64,000 bases of DNA from Roseovarius sp. A-2 (GTDB lineage Bacteria > Pseudomonadota > Alphaproteobacteria > Rhodobacterales > Rhodobacteraceae). Of this stretch, positions 27,745 to 37,499 are shown piece by piece. The notes beneath the pieces are model-generated. The model did no database searches and was not told the origin of the DNA. It saw nothing but the letters and a program-made list of their open reading frames with translations. The stretch covers positions 248,001 through 312,000 of the forward strand of contig NZ_BDIY01000002.1 of the NCBI RefSeq assembly GCF_002072155.1. The letters run 5' to 3'. Within the stretch, counting starts at the first letter, position 1, and each line of letters begins with the position of its first letter. The position numbers and the translations under genes are program-made.

Positions 27745-29339
27745 CGAGCATATGCGAGATGTGGACCGAGGTTGAGTGTGCGGCCGAGGCCGCGGCAGGG
27801 CGCAGCATCGCGGGGCTGTTCGAGAAGGCGGGGCGCGCCGAGGCGTTTTCCGTGCACTTTGACGGGATGCTGCTGGATTATTCCAAGACGACGCTGGACG
27901 AAGCCGCGCGCGCGGCGCTCTTGCGTCTGGCCGGTGCGGCGGGGGTCGCGGAACGCGGCGCGGCGATGTTCGACGGGCAGCCCATCAACGAGACCGAAGG
28001 GCGCGCCGTCCTGCATACCGCGCTGCGCAACCTTTCGGGCGGGGCGGTCACGGTGGACGGCGTGGACATCATGCCCGGCATCCACGCCACACGCGCCCGG
28101 ATGGCGGCCTTTGCCCAAGAGATCCGGCAGGGGCCAATCACCGATGTGATCAATATCGGCATCGGCGGCTCGCATCTCGGCCCCGAGATGGTGGTGCGCG
28201 CGCTCAAGCCTTATCACGACGGGCCGCGCTGTCATTTCGTGTCGAACGTGGATGGCGCGGATATCGCCGACACGCTGCGTGGGCTTGATCCCGCGACCAC
28301 GCTGGTGATCGTCGCCTCCAAGACCTTCACCACCATCGAGACGATGACCAATGCCGCGACCGCGCGGACGTGGATGGAGCGTGCGGGCGTAGAGCCGGGG
28401 CCGCAATTTACCGCCGTCTCCTCGGCGCTGGACAAGACCGCCGAATGGGGGATCGACCCGGCGCGCGTGTTTGGCTTTGGCGATTACGTGGGCGGGCGCT
28501 ATTCGGTCTGGGGGCCGATCGGGCTGCCGCTGATGATCGCCATCGGGCCGGAGCGGTTCGAGGAGTTTCTTGCCGGGGCCGAGGCGATGGACCGGCATTT
28601 TCGGGATGCCACGCCGCAGGAGAACATGCCCTTGATGCTGGCGCTGGTCGGGCTCTGGCATCATCAGGGCATGGGATATGCCACCCGCGCGGTGTTGCCC
28701 TATGATCAGCGTCTGGCGCGGTTGCCTGCCTATCTTCAACAGTTGGAGATGGAGAGCAACGGCAAGCGGGTGAGCATGGCGGGCGCGCCGCTCGCACGCC
28801 CGGCGGGCCCGGTTGTATGGGGCGAGCCGGGCACCAACGGGCAGCACGCGTTCTATCAGCTGATCCATCAGGGCACCGATGTGGTGCCTTGTGAATTTCT
28901 GGTGGCCGCAAATGGGCACGAGCCAAACCTGGCGCATCATCACCGGCTGTTGGTGGCCAATTGTCTGGCCCAATCCGAGGCGCTGATGCGCGGGCGGAGC
29001 ATGGACGAGGCCCGCGCGTTGATGCGCGCGGCAGGGCTCACCGGCGCGGAACTGGAACGGCAGGCCGCACACAGGGTGTTTCCGGGCAATCGGCCGTCGG
29101 TGACGCTGGCCTATGACCGGCTGACGCCCCGGCGTCTGGGGCAGGTCATCGCGCTTTATGAACACCGGGTCTTTGTCGAAGGGGTGATCCTCGGGATCAA
29201 CTCCTTCGATCAGTGGGGGGTGGAACTGGGCAAGGTGCTGGCCGGCGAGATGCTGCCGTTGCTGGAGGGGGAGGACGCCTCGGGCAAGGACGGCTCCACG
29301 CGCGCGCTGGTGGCACATGTGCGCGCGCGGACGGGCTGA
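27741..29339 (+). CDS. pgi: Glucose-6-phosphate isomerase
   Basis: Interconverts glucose 6-phosphate and fructose 6-phosphate. The 532-residue protein has the family motifs [14 protein letters not shown], the [15 protein letters not shown] active-site region and [19 protein letters not shown]. The ATG at 27741 overlaps the pgl stop; a TTG three codons earlier is less likely. As the third gene of zwf-pgl-pgi it can return fructose 6-phosphate to the oxidative branch, an arrangement suited to a cyclic Entner-Doudoroff metabolism. That interpretation is inference. Confidence 0.97.
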   Translation: MTSICEMWTEVECAAEAAAGRSIAGLFEKAGRAEAFSVHFDGMLLDYSKTTLDEAARAALLRLAGAAGVAERGAAMFDGQPINETEGRAVLHTALRNLSGGAVTVDGVDIMPGIHATRARMAAFAQEIRQGPITDVINIGIGGSHLGPEMVVRALKPYHDGPRCHFVSNVDGADIADTLRGLDPATTLVIVASKTFTTIETMTNAATARTWMERAGVEPGPQFTAVSSALDKTAEWGIDPARVFGFGDYVGGRYSVWGPIGLPLMIAIGPERFEEFLAGAEAMDRHFRDATPQENMPLMLALVGLWHHQGMGYATRAVLPYDQRLARLPAYLQQLEMESNGKRVSMAGAPLARPAGPVVWGEPGTNGQHAFYQLIHQGTDVVPCEFLVAANGHEPNLAHHHRLLVANCLAQSEALMRGRSMDEARALMRAAGLTGAELERQAAHRVFPGNRPSVTLAYDRLTPRRLGQVIALYEHRVFVEGVILGINSFDQWGVELGKVLAGEMLPLLEGEDASGKDGSTRALVAHVRARTG

Positions 29340-29473
29340 AAACTGCACGCCCGCGTCCGCCCGCGGAGGCACGCGGGCATCGCGGATCTGATCGAGGTTC
29401 TCTGCGCTGTCCTGTCAGAAGGTCGTGGCAAACCGGCAGCGGCTGCGCTGCGCGTGATTATTTTTTCCGGGCT

Positions 29474-29499
29474 GGAACAACGGCCGGCGACTGAACGTT
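29474..29499 (+). promoter_or_regulatory. EcfG-type general stress promoter
   Basis: GGAAC (29474-29478) and CGTT (29496-29499) are separated by 17 bp, an exact match to the GGAAC-N16/17-CGTT consensus of alphaproteobacterial EcfG sigma factors. The lipoprotein start lies 92 bp downstream. The rest of the 251-bp gap after pgi (29340-29590) contains a GC-rich hairpin-prone stretch near 29350 and nothing else recognised. Confidence 0.5.
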
Positions 29500-29590
29500 G
29501 AACAGTTGTGAAACAAACTGAGGCGCTGTCCCGGCGGCCATCATTCTTTTGTGTGGTGCTGAGCAGGCGTCCGACATCAAGGAGAGAATT

Positions 29591-29869
29591 ATGAGGATTT
29601 TGATGATGCCCGCAGCAGGTCTTTCGATGCTGGCCCTCGGGGCCTGTCAGGGCATGTCGCCGGAAGGGCGCACGGTGGCCGGTGCCGCAGGCGGGGCCGC
29701 CGCAGGTCTGATCACTGCCGAGGCCCTGGGCGCCGGCGACGAATGGCGCCTGATTTCCGCCCTTGGTGGCGCCGCTGCCGGGACGGTCGTGGCCCAGAAC
29801 CAGCAGACCGGATCCTGCGCCTATTCGCGCGGCGACGGCACCTATTACCGGGCCGCATGTCCGAATTGA
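29591..29869 (+). CDS. Small glycine-zipper lipoprotein
   Basis: Protein of 92 residues with a lipoprotein signal peptide: lipobox LGAC with Cys19 as the acylated residue. The mature part is a glycine/alanine-rich helix pair (VAGAAGGAAAGLITAEALG and ALGGAAAGTVVA), typical of glycine-zipper proteins in the outer membrane, and ends in a small Cys-containing tail. AAGGAGAG stands before the ATG. A likely EcfG promoter upstream suggests induction under general stress. No specific function is known. Confidence 0.8.
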   Translation: MRILMMPAAGLSMLALGACQGMSPEGRTVAGAAGGAAAGLITAEALGAGDEWRLISALGGAAAGTVVAQNQQTGSCAYSRGDGTYYRAACPN

Positions 29870-29895
29870 TCGGGTCGGCCAGACACCGGAAAGGT

Positions 29896-29924
29896 GGGGC
29901 GCATCGGTCGATGCGTCCCGTTTT
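29896..29924 (+). terminator. Terminator of the small lipoprotein gene
   Basis: GGGGCGCATCG (29896-29906) pairs with CGATGCGTCCC (29909-29919) with one G-U pair and a short loop, followed by GTTTTCG. It lies between the convergent lipoprotein and eno genes. Confidence 0.7.
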
Positions 29925-29931
29925 CGTCTGA

Positions 29932-31284
<1,353 letters not shown>

Positions 31285-32184
31285 TCAGCCGCGCGGGCTG
31301 ATCGGGGCCGAGGGCGCGGGGCTGCGCCGCGTTAGTCGCCTTTCGCGCCAGAACGTGTAGATGCCAGAGGCGATGATGATCGCGGCCCCGGTCAGCGTCC
31401 AGATATCCGGCCGCTCGTCAAACAGCGTCACCCCGATGATCAGCGCAAAGATCAGCCGCGAGTAGCGGAACGGTGTGATCACCGCGACATCGCCCAACCG
31501 CATCGCCGCGACGATGGCGTAATAGGCCGCCACCGCACAGAGAAGCGCCAGCACCAGATCGCGCCAGTTGAGGCCCGAGGGCAGGGCGGGCGTGCCGCTG
31601 AACGCCAGCAGGATCAGCCCGGTTGGCACCAGCGAGGCAAAGGCATAGGTCGAAAGCTGCATCGAGGAGATGCTGCGCGGCACCGCGCGGGTGGCCAGGT
31701 CGCGGATCGCCAGACCGACCACGCCCTGCACGGCGAAAAGCGAGGCGGGCTCAAAGCCCTCCAGCCCCGGGCGGATCACCATCAGCACGCCCATGAAACC
31801 CACCAGAATGGCGCTCCACCGCCGCCAGCCCACGGCCTCGCCCAGAAAGAGCGCGGCGCCGAGCGTGACCGCGAGCGGCGTGGCCTGAAGGATCGCCGAG
31901 GCCGACGACAAGGGCGTGAGCGCAATCGCGGTGACAAAGCCCAACGTGCCGACGATCTCGCCGAAATTGCGCAAGAGCACCGGGCGCGACAGCAGGTCGC
32001 GCGACCACAGCCTGCGGCCCTGGCGCATGGTGATTGCCCCGAAAATGAGCGCGCCGCCAAGGCCCAGAAAGATGACGATCTGCCCCACCGGCAAGGTATC
32101 GGCCAGCCGCTTGATGAACATGTCCTCCAGCGCGAAACCGGCCATCGCGAGGACCATCAGGATGCTGCCGCGCAGGTTTTCCAT
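31285..32184 (-). CDS. EamA/DMT-family transporter
   Basis: Inner-membrane protein of 299 residues with about ten hydrophobic segments in two EamA repeats (roughly 5-140 and 150-285), ending in a basic, cytosolic tail. It shares only the fold with the permease at 17179. The substrate is unknown. The gene is 75 bp upstream of eno on the same strand, so read-through into eno is possible, although eno probably has its own promoter. Confidence 0.85.
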   Translation of the reverse strand: MENLRGSILMVLAMAGFALEDMFIKRLADTLPVGQIVIFLGLGGALIFGAITMRQGRRLWSRDLLSRPVLLRNFGEIVGTLGFVTAIALTPLSSASAILQATPLAVTLGAALFLGEAVGWRRWSAILVGFMGVLMVIRPGLEGFEPASLFAVQGVVGLAIRDLATRAVPRSISSMQLSTYAFASLVPTGLILLAFSGTPALPSGLNWRDLVLALLCAVAAYYAIVAAMRLGDVAVITPFRYSRLIFALIIGVTLFDERPDIWTLTGAAIIIASGIYTFWRERRLTRRSPAPSAPISPRG

Positions 32185-32255
32185 GTCAGGGGGGCTTTCG
32201 TGTCAGGGTGTCTGACCCTGTTAGCGCAGGTCCGTTGCACAGAGAAGCAGCAGAG

Positions 32256-33167
32256 CTATGACAGCACGACAATGCCGCTATGCTTGGCCTTGTGCTCGGG
32301 CTCCACATGGATGGTGACGCGGGCCTCGGGCAGGGCGTCCATCAGCGCCGCCTCGATCCGGTCGCAGAGGTCATGCGCGGCCTCGACCGTGGTGTCGCCG
32401 GGCATCACGAGGTGGAAGTCGATGAAGGTGACTTGGCCCGCGTGGCGGGTGCGCAGGTCGTGCGCCTCAAGGGCAGCGTCATCGCTGGCGGCGTCAGAGA
32501 TGACACGGCGGATGATGGCCATTTCCTCGTTTGAGACGGCCTCGTCCATCAGCCCACTCAATGATCCCTTGATCACCACCCATCCCGACCACAGGATGTT
32601 GAGCGCCACGAGCACCGCCATCGCCGGATCGAGCCACCACCAGCCGGTGGCAAAGGCGAGCGCGACGCCGATCAGCACCCCTACGGAAGAGACCACATCG
32701 GTCATCAGGTGGCGCCCGTCAGCCACCAGCGCGGGCGAGCGGTGGCGGCGTCCGTTGCGAATGAGGATAGTGGCCCAGGCCCCGTTGATCAGGCTGGCCC
32801 CGGCATTGATCGCAAGGCCCACGAGCGGCGCGTCGAGTGCGCGCGGGCTGAGAAACCCGGCATAGGCCTCGCGCAGGATGAAGAGGGCGGCGATGACGAT
32901 CAGCACGCCTTCGAGCACCGCCGAGAAGAACTCGGCCTTGTGGTGGCCGTAGGGGTGATTGTCATCGGCAGGTCGACGCGCCACGCGTAGCGCCACGATG
33001 ACGGCCAGCGCGGTGGCCACGTTCACCAGGCTTTCGAGCGCGTCCGACATCAACGCGAGCGAGCCGGTCACCTGCCACGCGATGGCCTTGAGCGTCAGCA
33101 CGGCAAGGCCAATTAGGACGCTGCCGATGGCGATCCGCATGATGCGTTGTGCAGGCGCTGTGACCAT
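32256..33167 (-). CDS. Cation diffusion facilitator family transporter
   Basis: Divalent metal/proton antiporter of 303 residues, six membrane segments plus a C-terminal cytosolic metal-sensing domain. TM2 has ALESLVN (Glu45, Asn49) where E. coli FieF has Asp45 and Asp49; the TM5 partner motif HLMTD is intact. The histidine-rich loop HPYGHHKAEF is typical. The altered TM2 pair means the metal (Mn, Fe or Zn) cannot be assigned by rule. The gene follows fur with 9 bp between them, so metal export and metal sensing are probably co-expressed. Confidence 0.88.
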   Translation of the reverse strand: MVTAPAQRIMRIAIGSVLIGLAVLTLKAIAWQVTGSLALMSDALESLVNVATALAVIVALRVARRPADDNHPYGHHKAEFFSAVLEGVLIVIAALFILREAYAGFLSPRALDAPLVGLAINAGASLINGAWATILIRNGRRHRSPALVADGRHLMTDVVSSVGVLIGVALAFATGWWWLDPAMAVLVALNILWSGWVVIKGSLSGLMDEAVSNEEMAIIRRVISDAASDDAALEAHDLRTRHAGQVTFIDFHLVMPGDTTVEAAHDLCDRIEAALMDALPEARVTIHVEPEHKAKHSGIVVLS

Positions 33168-33176
33168 GTGCCCGGC

Positions 33177-33593
33177 CTAGTTGCCGGGTTTCAGCGGCAC
33201 GCCGTATAGCTCCAGCCGGTGACCGATCAGGCGATAGCCGAGTTTCTCGGCGATCTTCTCCTGTAGTGCCTCGATCTCGGGATCGACGAATTCGATTACC
33301 TCGCCGGAATTCATGTCGATCAGATGGTCGTGATGGTCGCGCTCGGCATCCTCATACCGCGCGCGCCCGTCGCCGAATTCCAGCTTGTCGATGATCCCCG
33401 CCTCCTCGAACAGCTTGACGGTGCGATAGACCGTGGCAATGGAAATCCGCGGATCGACGCCCGAGGCGCGGCCATAGAGCTCCTCGACGTCGGGGTGATC
33501 GTCAGAGACCTCCAGCACCGTGGCGATGATGCGGCGCTGATCGGTCATGCGCAGGCCCTTGGCCTCGCAGCGTTCGGTGATGGTGTCGCGCAT
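33177..33593 (-). CDS. fur: Fur-family metal-responsive regulator (Fur/Mur)
   Basis: Metal-dependent repressor of 138 residues: N-terminal winged helix with ISIATVYRTVKLFEEAG, hinge with DGRARYED, and metal-binding DHHDHLID. It lacks the C-terminal CxxC zinc motif of many Fur proteins. In Rhodobacterales, proteins of this type act as Mur, a manganese-responsive regulator, and also bind iron; sequence alone does not decide. The start at 33593 follows GAGG and gives MRDTITERCEAKG; an ATG four codons earlier is possible. The CDF transporter lies 9 bp downstream. Confidence 0.9.
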   Translation of the reverse strand: MRDTITERCEAKGLRMTDQRRIIATVLEVSDDHPDVEELYGRASGVDPRISIATVYRTVKLFEEAGIIDKLEFGDGRARYEDAERDHHDHLIDMNSGEVIEFVDPEIEALQEKIAEKLGYRLIGHRLELYGVPLKPGN

Positions 33594-33675
33594 GGGCGGC
33601 CTCATGTGGTCTTCGGTCGCTGCAATAGCGGCAAGCGGGGGCTGTTGCCACCCTTTTTGCCCGCGTGGCGGCGGT

Positions 33676-34014
33676 CTAATGCGGGGCTGAGCGCGAGAAT
33701 AACTGGATCACGACGATTCCCGCAAGGATCAGCCCGGTCCCGAGGATCGCGGGCAGGTCGAGTTTCTGGCCGAAAACCACGTAGCCGATGGCGGCGATGA
33801 AGACGATGCCGAGGCCGGACCAGATCGCATAGACCACGCCCACCGGCATGGTGCGCAGCGTGAGGGCGAGCAGGTAGAAGCTGACCCCGTAGGCTATGAG
33901 GACGATGACCGAGGGCAGCGGGCGGGTGAATTGCTGGCTGGCCTGAAGGGCGGTGGTGCCTGCGGTTTCGGCGAGGATGGCGAGAAAGAGGATGACGTAG
34001 ACCGTGGGGATCAT
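33676..34014 (-). CDS. Small multidrug resistance (SMR) family exporter
   Basis: Inner-membrane protein of 112 residues with four hydrophobic helices. The essential glutamate is present as Glu16 in AILAETAGTT, and the following FTRPLPS and MPVGVVYAIWSGLGIV match the EmrE/QacE branch more than SugE/Gdx. It should exchange protons for lipophilic cations as a dual-topology dimer. Only one SMR gene is present, so a homodimer is expected. Confidence 0.9.
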   Translation of the reverse strand: MIPTVYVILFLAILAETAGTTALQASQQFTRPLPSVIVLIAYGVSFYLLALTLRTMPVGVVYAIWSGLGIVFIAAIGYVVFGQKLDLPAILGTGLILAGIVVIQLFSRSAPH

Positions 34015-34337
34015 GGCGCGCTCTCGGTTCGGGGTGGGTTTGGTGCCCGGAATACGCGAGGGGTGGGGCCGGGTCTACCGGGAAAAACGCGAAAGAGTTT
34101 GGCCTGGAGTTGCCGTTGCCGCATCCCGCGCGAAACGCACCGAAGGTGCCGCGCGATCGCCGGGCCGTCCCGCGGCCTGGCGATTTGAGGGCGAGCGCAA
34201 TGTGTCGAGGCGACAATGACTTGGCTGGCAGAAAGTACCCGCAACACACGCTGCATCGCCAGTCCCCGGCCTTGCGATCACGCGGCACCTCCTGGCGGGG
34301 CGTTATGTCCGCTCAAGGCTACAACACGCCCGCCCCG
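34015..34337. other. 323-bp gene-free stretch with REP-like hairpin
   Basis: No supported gene. It holds the SMR upstream region and a strong stem: ATCGCCGGGCCG (34156-34167) pairs with CGGCCTGGCGAT (34173-34184) with one G-T pair and loop TCCCG. The stem is followed by a TTTGAGGGCGAGCG segment. It looks like a repetitive extragenic palindrome, but a second copy is not visible in this window. Confidence 0.45.
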
Positions 34338-34805
34338 TCACCCCTTGACCAGCGGCAATTCCGTGCTGTGCTTGATCTCTTCCATCACGAAACTCGCCGA
34401 GACATCGCCCATCGGCACCCGCGCGATCAGCGTCTGGTACAGGCGGTCGTAGTCTGCCATATCCGCGACCCGCGCGCAGATCAGGTAATCGAGATCGCCG
34501 GTCATGCGGTAGACCCCCTGGATTTGCGGCATGGCGCGGGTCGCGCGGGCGAATTTGTCCAGCCAGTCGGCATCATGCGCCGCCGCGCGAATTTGCATGA
34601 AGACGGCCAGCGGCAGGCCGATCTTTGCGGCATCGAGCAGCGCCACCCGGGCGCGCAGAACGCCCGCCGCTTCCAGTGCCTTGATGCGCCGCCAGCAGGC
34701 ATTGCGCGACAGCCCCACCTTCTGCCCGAGCGCGTCGAGCGGGGTATCGGCGCTGCGTTGCACTTCCGTCAGGATCTTGCGGTCAAATTCGTCAAGGTTT
34801 GTCAT
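34338..34805 (-). CDS. Lrp/AsnC family transcriptional regulator
   Basis: Regulator of 155 residues: helix-turn-helix LDALGQKVGLSRNACWRRIK (residues 23-42) followed by the RAM/ActD ligand-binding domain with the typical VYRMTGDLDYLI. Lrp-type proteins respond to amino acids and usually control their own and a neighbouring divergent gene. The divergent DUF6356 gene starts 119 bp away across an AT-rich gap (near 34806-34870) where its operators are expected. Confidence 0.92.
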   Translation of the reverse strand: MTNLDEFDRKILTEVQRSADTPLDALGQKVGLSRNACWRRIKALEAAGVLRARVALLDAAKIGLPLAVFMQIRAAAHDADWLDKFARATRAMPQIQGVYRMTGDLDYLICARVADMADYDRLYQTLIARVPMGDVSASFVMEEIKHSTELPLVKG

Positions 34806-34924
34806 TCAACAGCTATTTCAGTGGAAAATATCCCAATAATTAATTCTGATACAGGAAATTCGGGATAATGTCACTCCGGAATTGGGCCAGTATCGTGCAA
34901 GATGACGAACAGGAGACCGAACCG

Positions 34925-35131
34925 ATGATGTCCAAGCTGTTTCTGGAGCACCCGCGCAAGGTGGAGGAAAGCTATCTCGAGCATGCAGGCTTTGCGGGCG
35001 GCTTCGCGCTGCGGCTGTTCGCGGCGGGGTTTGCCGCGCTGATCCATGCCATCCTGCCCTGCGTGTTCGAGACAACGGCGAGCCGGATGATCGCGCGGAT
35101 GCACGCGCAGACCCGCAACCGAGGAGGCTAG
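34925..35131 (+). CDS. DUF6356 family small membrane protein
   Basis: Protein of 68 residues matching DUF6356. It opens MMSKLFLEHPRKVEESYLEH and has one hydrophobic segment (about residues 26-48, GFALRLFAAGFAALIHAILP). Function unknown. Two adjacent ATGs at 34925 and 34928 are both possible; AGGAG lies 10-13 bp upstream. The divergent Lrp-type regulator is the likely local controller, a context-based inference. Confidence 0.75.
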   Translation: MMSKLFLEHPRKVEESYLEHAGFAGGFALRLFAAGFAALIHAILPCVFETTASRMIARMHAQTRNRGG

Positions 35132-35217
35132 GCAAGCGCATCACCTCTGCGCTATCAGTCGCGCGTTGAATGTAACGCGTCCACTGGCATCTCGCAAAAC
35201 GCGAGAGAGCAGGGTCA

Positions 35218-35245
35218 GACATTTCCTCAGGGGGGGGGAAATGTC
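35218..35245. repeat. Stem with G9 tract
   Basis: GACATTTCC (35218-35226) pairs exactly with GGAAATGTC (35237-35245), and the loop is mostly G: bases 35230-35238 are nine consecutive Gs. It lies just upstream of the response-regulator remnant. Homopolymeric G tracts are prone to slippage and to sequencing error. Confidence 0.5.
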
Positions 35246-35281
35246 ACGAAGCTGGGATCCGAACTGCGTCCGCGCCGTCGG

Positions 35282-35574
35282 GTGACCTCGGTTCTGATCG
35301 TGAACGATCATCCGCTTTATTGCGATGCGCTCGCCTCTGCAATCTCCGTTGTCGTTCCGGACTGCGCGATCGAACAGACCGTGAGTCTCAGGGATGCGCT
35401 GATCTGTCTCGAGACCGGGGTCCTGCCCAAGGAAACATCGGCGCAGGAATTGCGCCGGGTGGGCGCCGGGCGTACCTATCTGCTCAATCCCAATGCCAGA
35501 GCGCGGCCGTGTCTCAGACGATGGTGGCCGATCTGCGCCGGGCGCAGGCCAAGGCCGAACTCGTCTGTTTCTGA
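35282..35574 (+). pseudogene. Decayed NarL-type response regulator, receiver fragment
   Basis: From a GTG at 35282 the frame reads MTSVLIVNDHPLYCDALAS, the start of a receiver domain in the NarL/LuxR group (VDDHP motif, here VNDHP). Receiver resemblance fades within 50 residues, and no phosphoacceptor aspartate or output helix-turn-helix follows. In another frame a short sensible tail (VADLRRAQAKAELVCF) ends at 35574, so the remnant appears frameshifted as well as shortened. The N for the first acidic residue would already weaken function. Confidence 0.55.
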
Positions 35575-35591
35575 GACACGCAGCCCGCGTC

Positions 35592-36317
35592 TCACCGCAC
35601 CGGGTGATCGCCACGCTCGCGCCCGCGCAGGCCAAGCATGCCGACCAGCACCGCACCGACCGCCGCCAGCCCCAGGATCGCGCCGCTGCCGCCGCCCGCG
35701 TTCTGCACGATGATGCCGATCAGCGCCCAGACGACGCCCACGGCATAGCTTGGCGTGGCCGGGCGCAGCCGCAGCAACACCGCCGCCGCGATCATCAGCG
35801 CCAGCAGCAGTGCGAGGGCGGCGGCGGTAACCTGCGTGGTCCAGCCATAGCCTGCCAGCACCAGTCCGAGCGCCACCGAACTTGCCGCCGTGAGCCAGCC
35901 GGCATAAAGGCCGACCGGCCCCGACAGCCAGGCCGCATCACCGCGCGGCGTGCGCGCAAGTGCGGCCAGCGCCGTCACCAGCATCGCCCAGATCATCACC
36001 GTCGCCCAGGGCACCGAGTCTTTGGCCACCGGAATCCACGCCACCCCGATCAGCAGGCTCACGATAAGCGGCCCGCGCGCGGGCCTCCAGCCCGCGTCCC
36101 CGGCCCGCCGCCAGAGCCCGTATCCCGCCCCGGCAGTGAGCCACAGATAGATCACCCCCCAAAGCGCAAAGGCATAGCCCGCAGGCTGCACCGGCGCGCT
36201 GTCCTGTGGCACCGGAAACTGGTCCGGGCGAAAGCCGCTGAAGCCATCGCTCAGATAGGGCGAGGCGGCAAAGCCAAGGGCGGCGGCAAGGTGGGCGAGT
36301 GCGCGGGCGCGGTTCAT
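35592..36317 (-). CDS. TspO/MBR-related membrane protein
   Basis: Inner-membrane protein of 241 residues with about seven hydrophobic segments. It resembles the longer TspO/MBR-type proteins: an N-terminal FGAxxSP-like stretch (GFAASPYLSDGFSGFRPDQF), then AGYAFALWGVIYLWL. Classical TspO proteins have five helices and about 160 residues, so this is a longer relative. TspO in Rhodobacter binds tetrapyrroles and modulates oxygen-dependent gene expression; whether this one does is not known. The ATG at 36317 is 139 bp from the divergent desaturase. Confidence 0.6.
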   Translation of the reverse strand: MNRARALAHLAAALGFAASPYLSDGFSGFRPDQFPVPQDSAPVQPAGYAFALWGVIYLWLTAGAGYGLWRRAGDAGWRPARGPLIVSLLIGVAWIPVAKDSVPWATVMIWAMLVTALAALARTPRGDAAWLSGPVGLYAGWLTAASSVALGLVLAGYGWTTQVTAAALALLLALMIAAAVLLRLRPATPSYAVGVVWALIGIIVQNAGGGSGAILGLAAVGAVLVGMLGLRGRERGDHPVR

Positions 36318-36455
36318 GCCACCTGCATCCGCCCTTGCATGGCGCACGTCAATCCCTGGCGTCGAAAATTCCGGTCCCCCCCTTGCATTGCGCCACGATA
36401 CGTTCAAGTCTTGAGGGTTAAAGGACGCGAGACCCTTTTCCGACGGAGACCGCCC

Positions 36456-37487
36456 ATGACCACTGCCCCAGATCAGTCCCTGCGTGCGTTCCTCAGACCC
36501 TACACCGCCAAGAGCGATCTGCGCGGCGCGCTGTCCTTTCTCGTCACCCTTGCCGTCTATGCCGCAGCCCTCATCGGCGGGGCGGGCCTCGCGGGGCAGG
36601 GGATGTGGCTGGCCGCCGCGCCGCTGGTCATCGTGCTGGCCTTCGCCTCGGTGCGGCTCTACGTATTACAGCATGATTGCGGGCATTATTCGCTTTTCGC
36701 CACACGCTGGCTGAACGATGCGGCGGGTTATGTCCTGTCGATCTTCTCGCTGACGCCGTTCCGGGTCATGCAGTACAATCACAACCTGCATCACGCCTAT
36801 CTCGGCAATCTCGACCACCGCGAGACGACCGAGGTCTATACCATGACGTTGCGCGAATGGCAGGCGGCGCCGTGGTATACCCGGGCGTGGTATCGTCTCT
36901 ACCGCAACCCGGCGGTGATGCTGTCACTGGGCGGGATCGTGACTTATTTCCTTGCCTATCGCTGGCCGCGCAACACCGGCAAGGTCGGCGCGCGCGGCGT
37001 GGTCGCGCATAACCTGATGCTGGCGGGCTTTGTCGCGCTGGTCTGGCTGACGCTTGGCTGGGCGGGGGTGAGCGTGCTGGCGCTCAGCGCGGTGATCGCC
37101 GGGGTGGTCGGGGTGTTCCTCGTCTACCTCCAGCACAATTTCGAGGAGACCTACTGGGATCGCAAACCCGATCTCGATTTCCGCAAGGCGACGCTAGTGG
37201 GGGCAAGCTCGCTTGATCTCGGCTGGCTCTGGGATCTGGGCAGCGGGAACATCGCCTATCACGATCTGCACCACTACAATCCCGGCATTCCCTCCTACAA
37301 CCTGCGCCGCTGCCAGAATGATCTGCCCGACGCCCTGAAATCGCATGACGTGATCCGCTGGCCCGAGGCGCTCGCCAGTTTCCGCCTCAAGCTCTGGGAT
37401 GAAGAGGCTGAGCGCCTCGTGCCCTTTCCGACAGAGCGCCAGCCGCGCATGGCCTATCGCGCGCAGGATGCCCGGCTCGACATCTGA
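36456..37487 (+). CDS. Membrane fatty acid desaturase
   Basis: Di-iron membrane enzyme of 343 residues that introduces a double bond into acyl chains, probably of membrane lipids. All three histidine boxes are present: HDCGH (73-77), HNLHH (109-113) and HDLHH (near 269). Four or more hydrophobic segments surround them. Spacing and sequence suggest the omega-6/delta-12-type bacterial group rather than acyl-CoA delta-9 enzymes, but regiochemistry is uncertain. It ends 12 bp before the convergent acylase stop. Confidence 0.88.
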   Translation: MTTAPDQSLRAFLRPYTAKSDLRGALSFLVTLAVYAAALIGGAGLAGQGMWLAAAPLVIVLAFASVRLYVLQHDCGHYSLFATRWLNDAAGYVLSIFSLTPFRVMQYNHNLHHAYLGNLDHRETTEVYTMTLREWQAAPWYTRAWYRLYRNPAVMLSLGGIVTYFLAYRWPRNTGKVGARGVVAHNLMLAGFVALVWLTLGWAGVSVLALSAVIAGVVGVFLVYLQHNFEETYWDRKPDLDFRKATLVGASSLDLGWLWDLGSGNIAYHDLHHYNPGIPSYNLRRCQNDLPDALKSHDVIRWPEALASFRLKLWDEEAERLVPFPTERQPRMAYRAQDARLDI

Positions 37488-37499
37488 CGCGCGCGCGGC

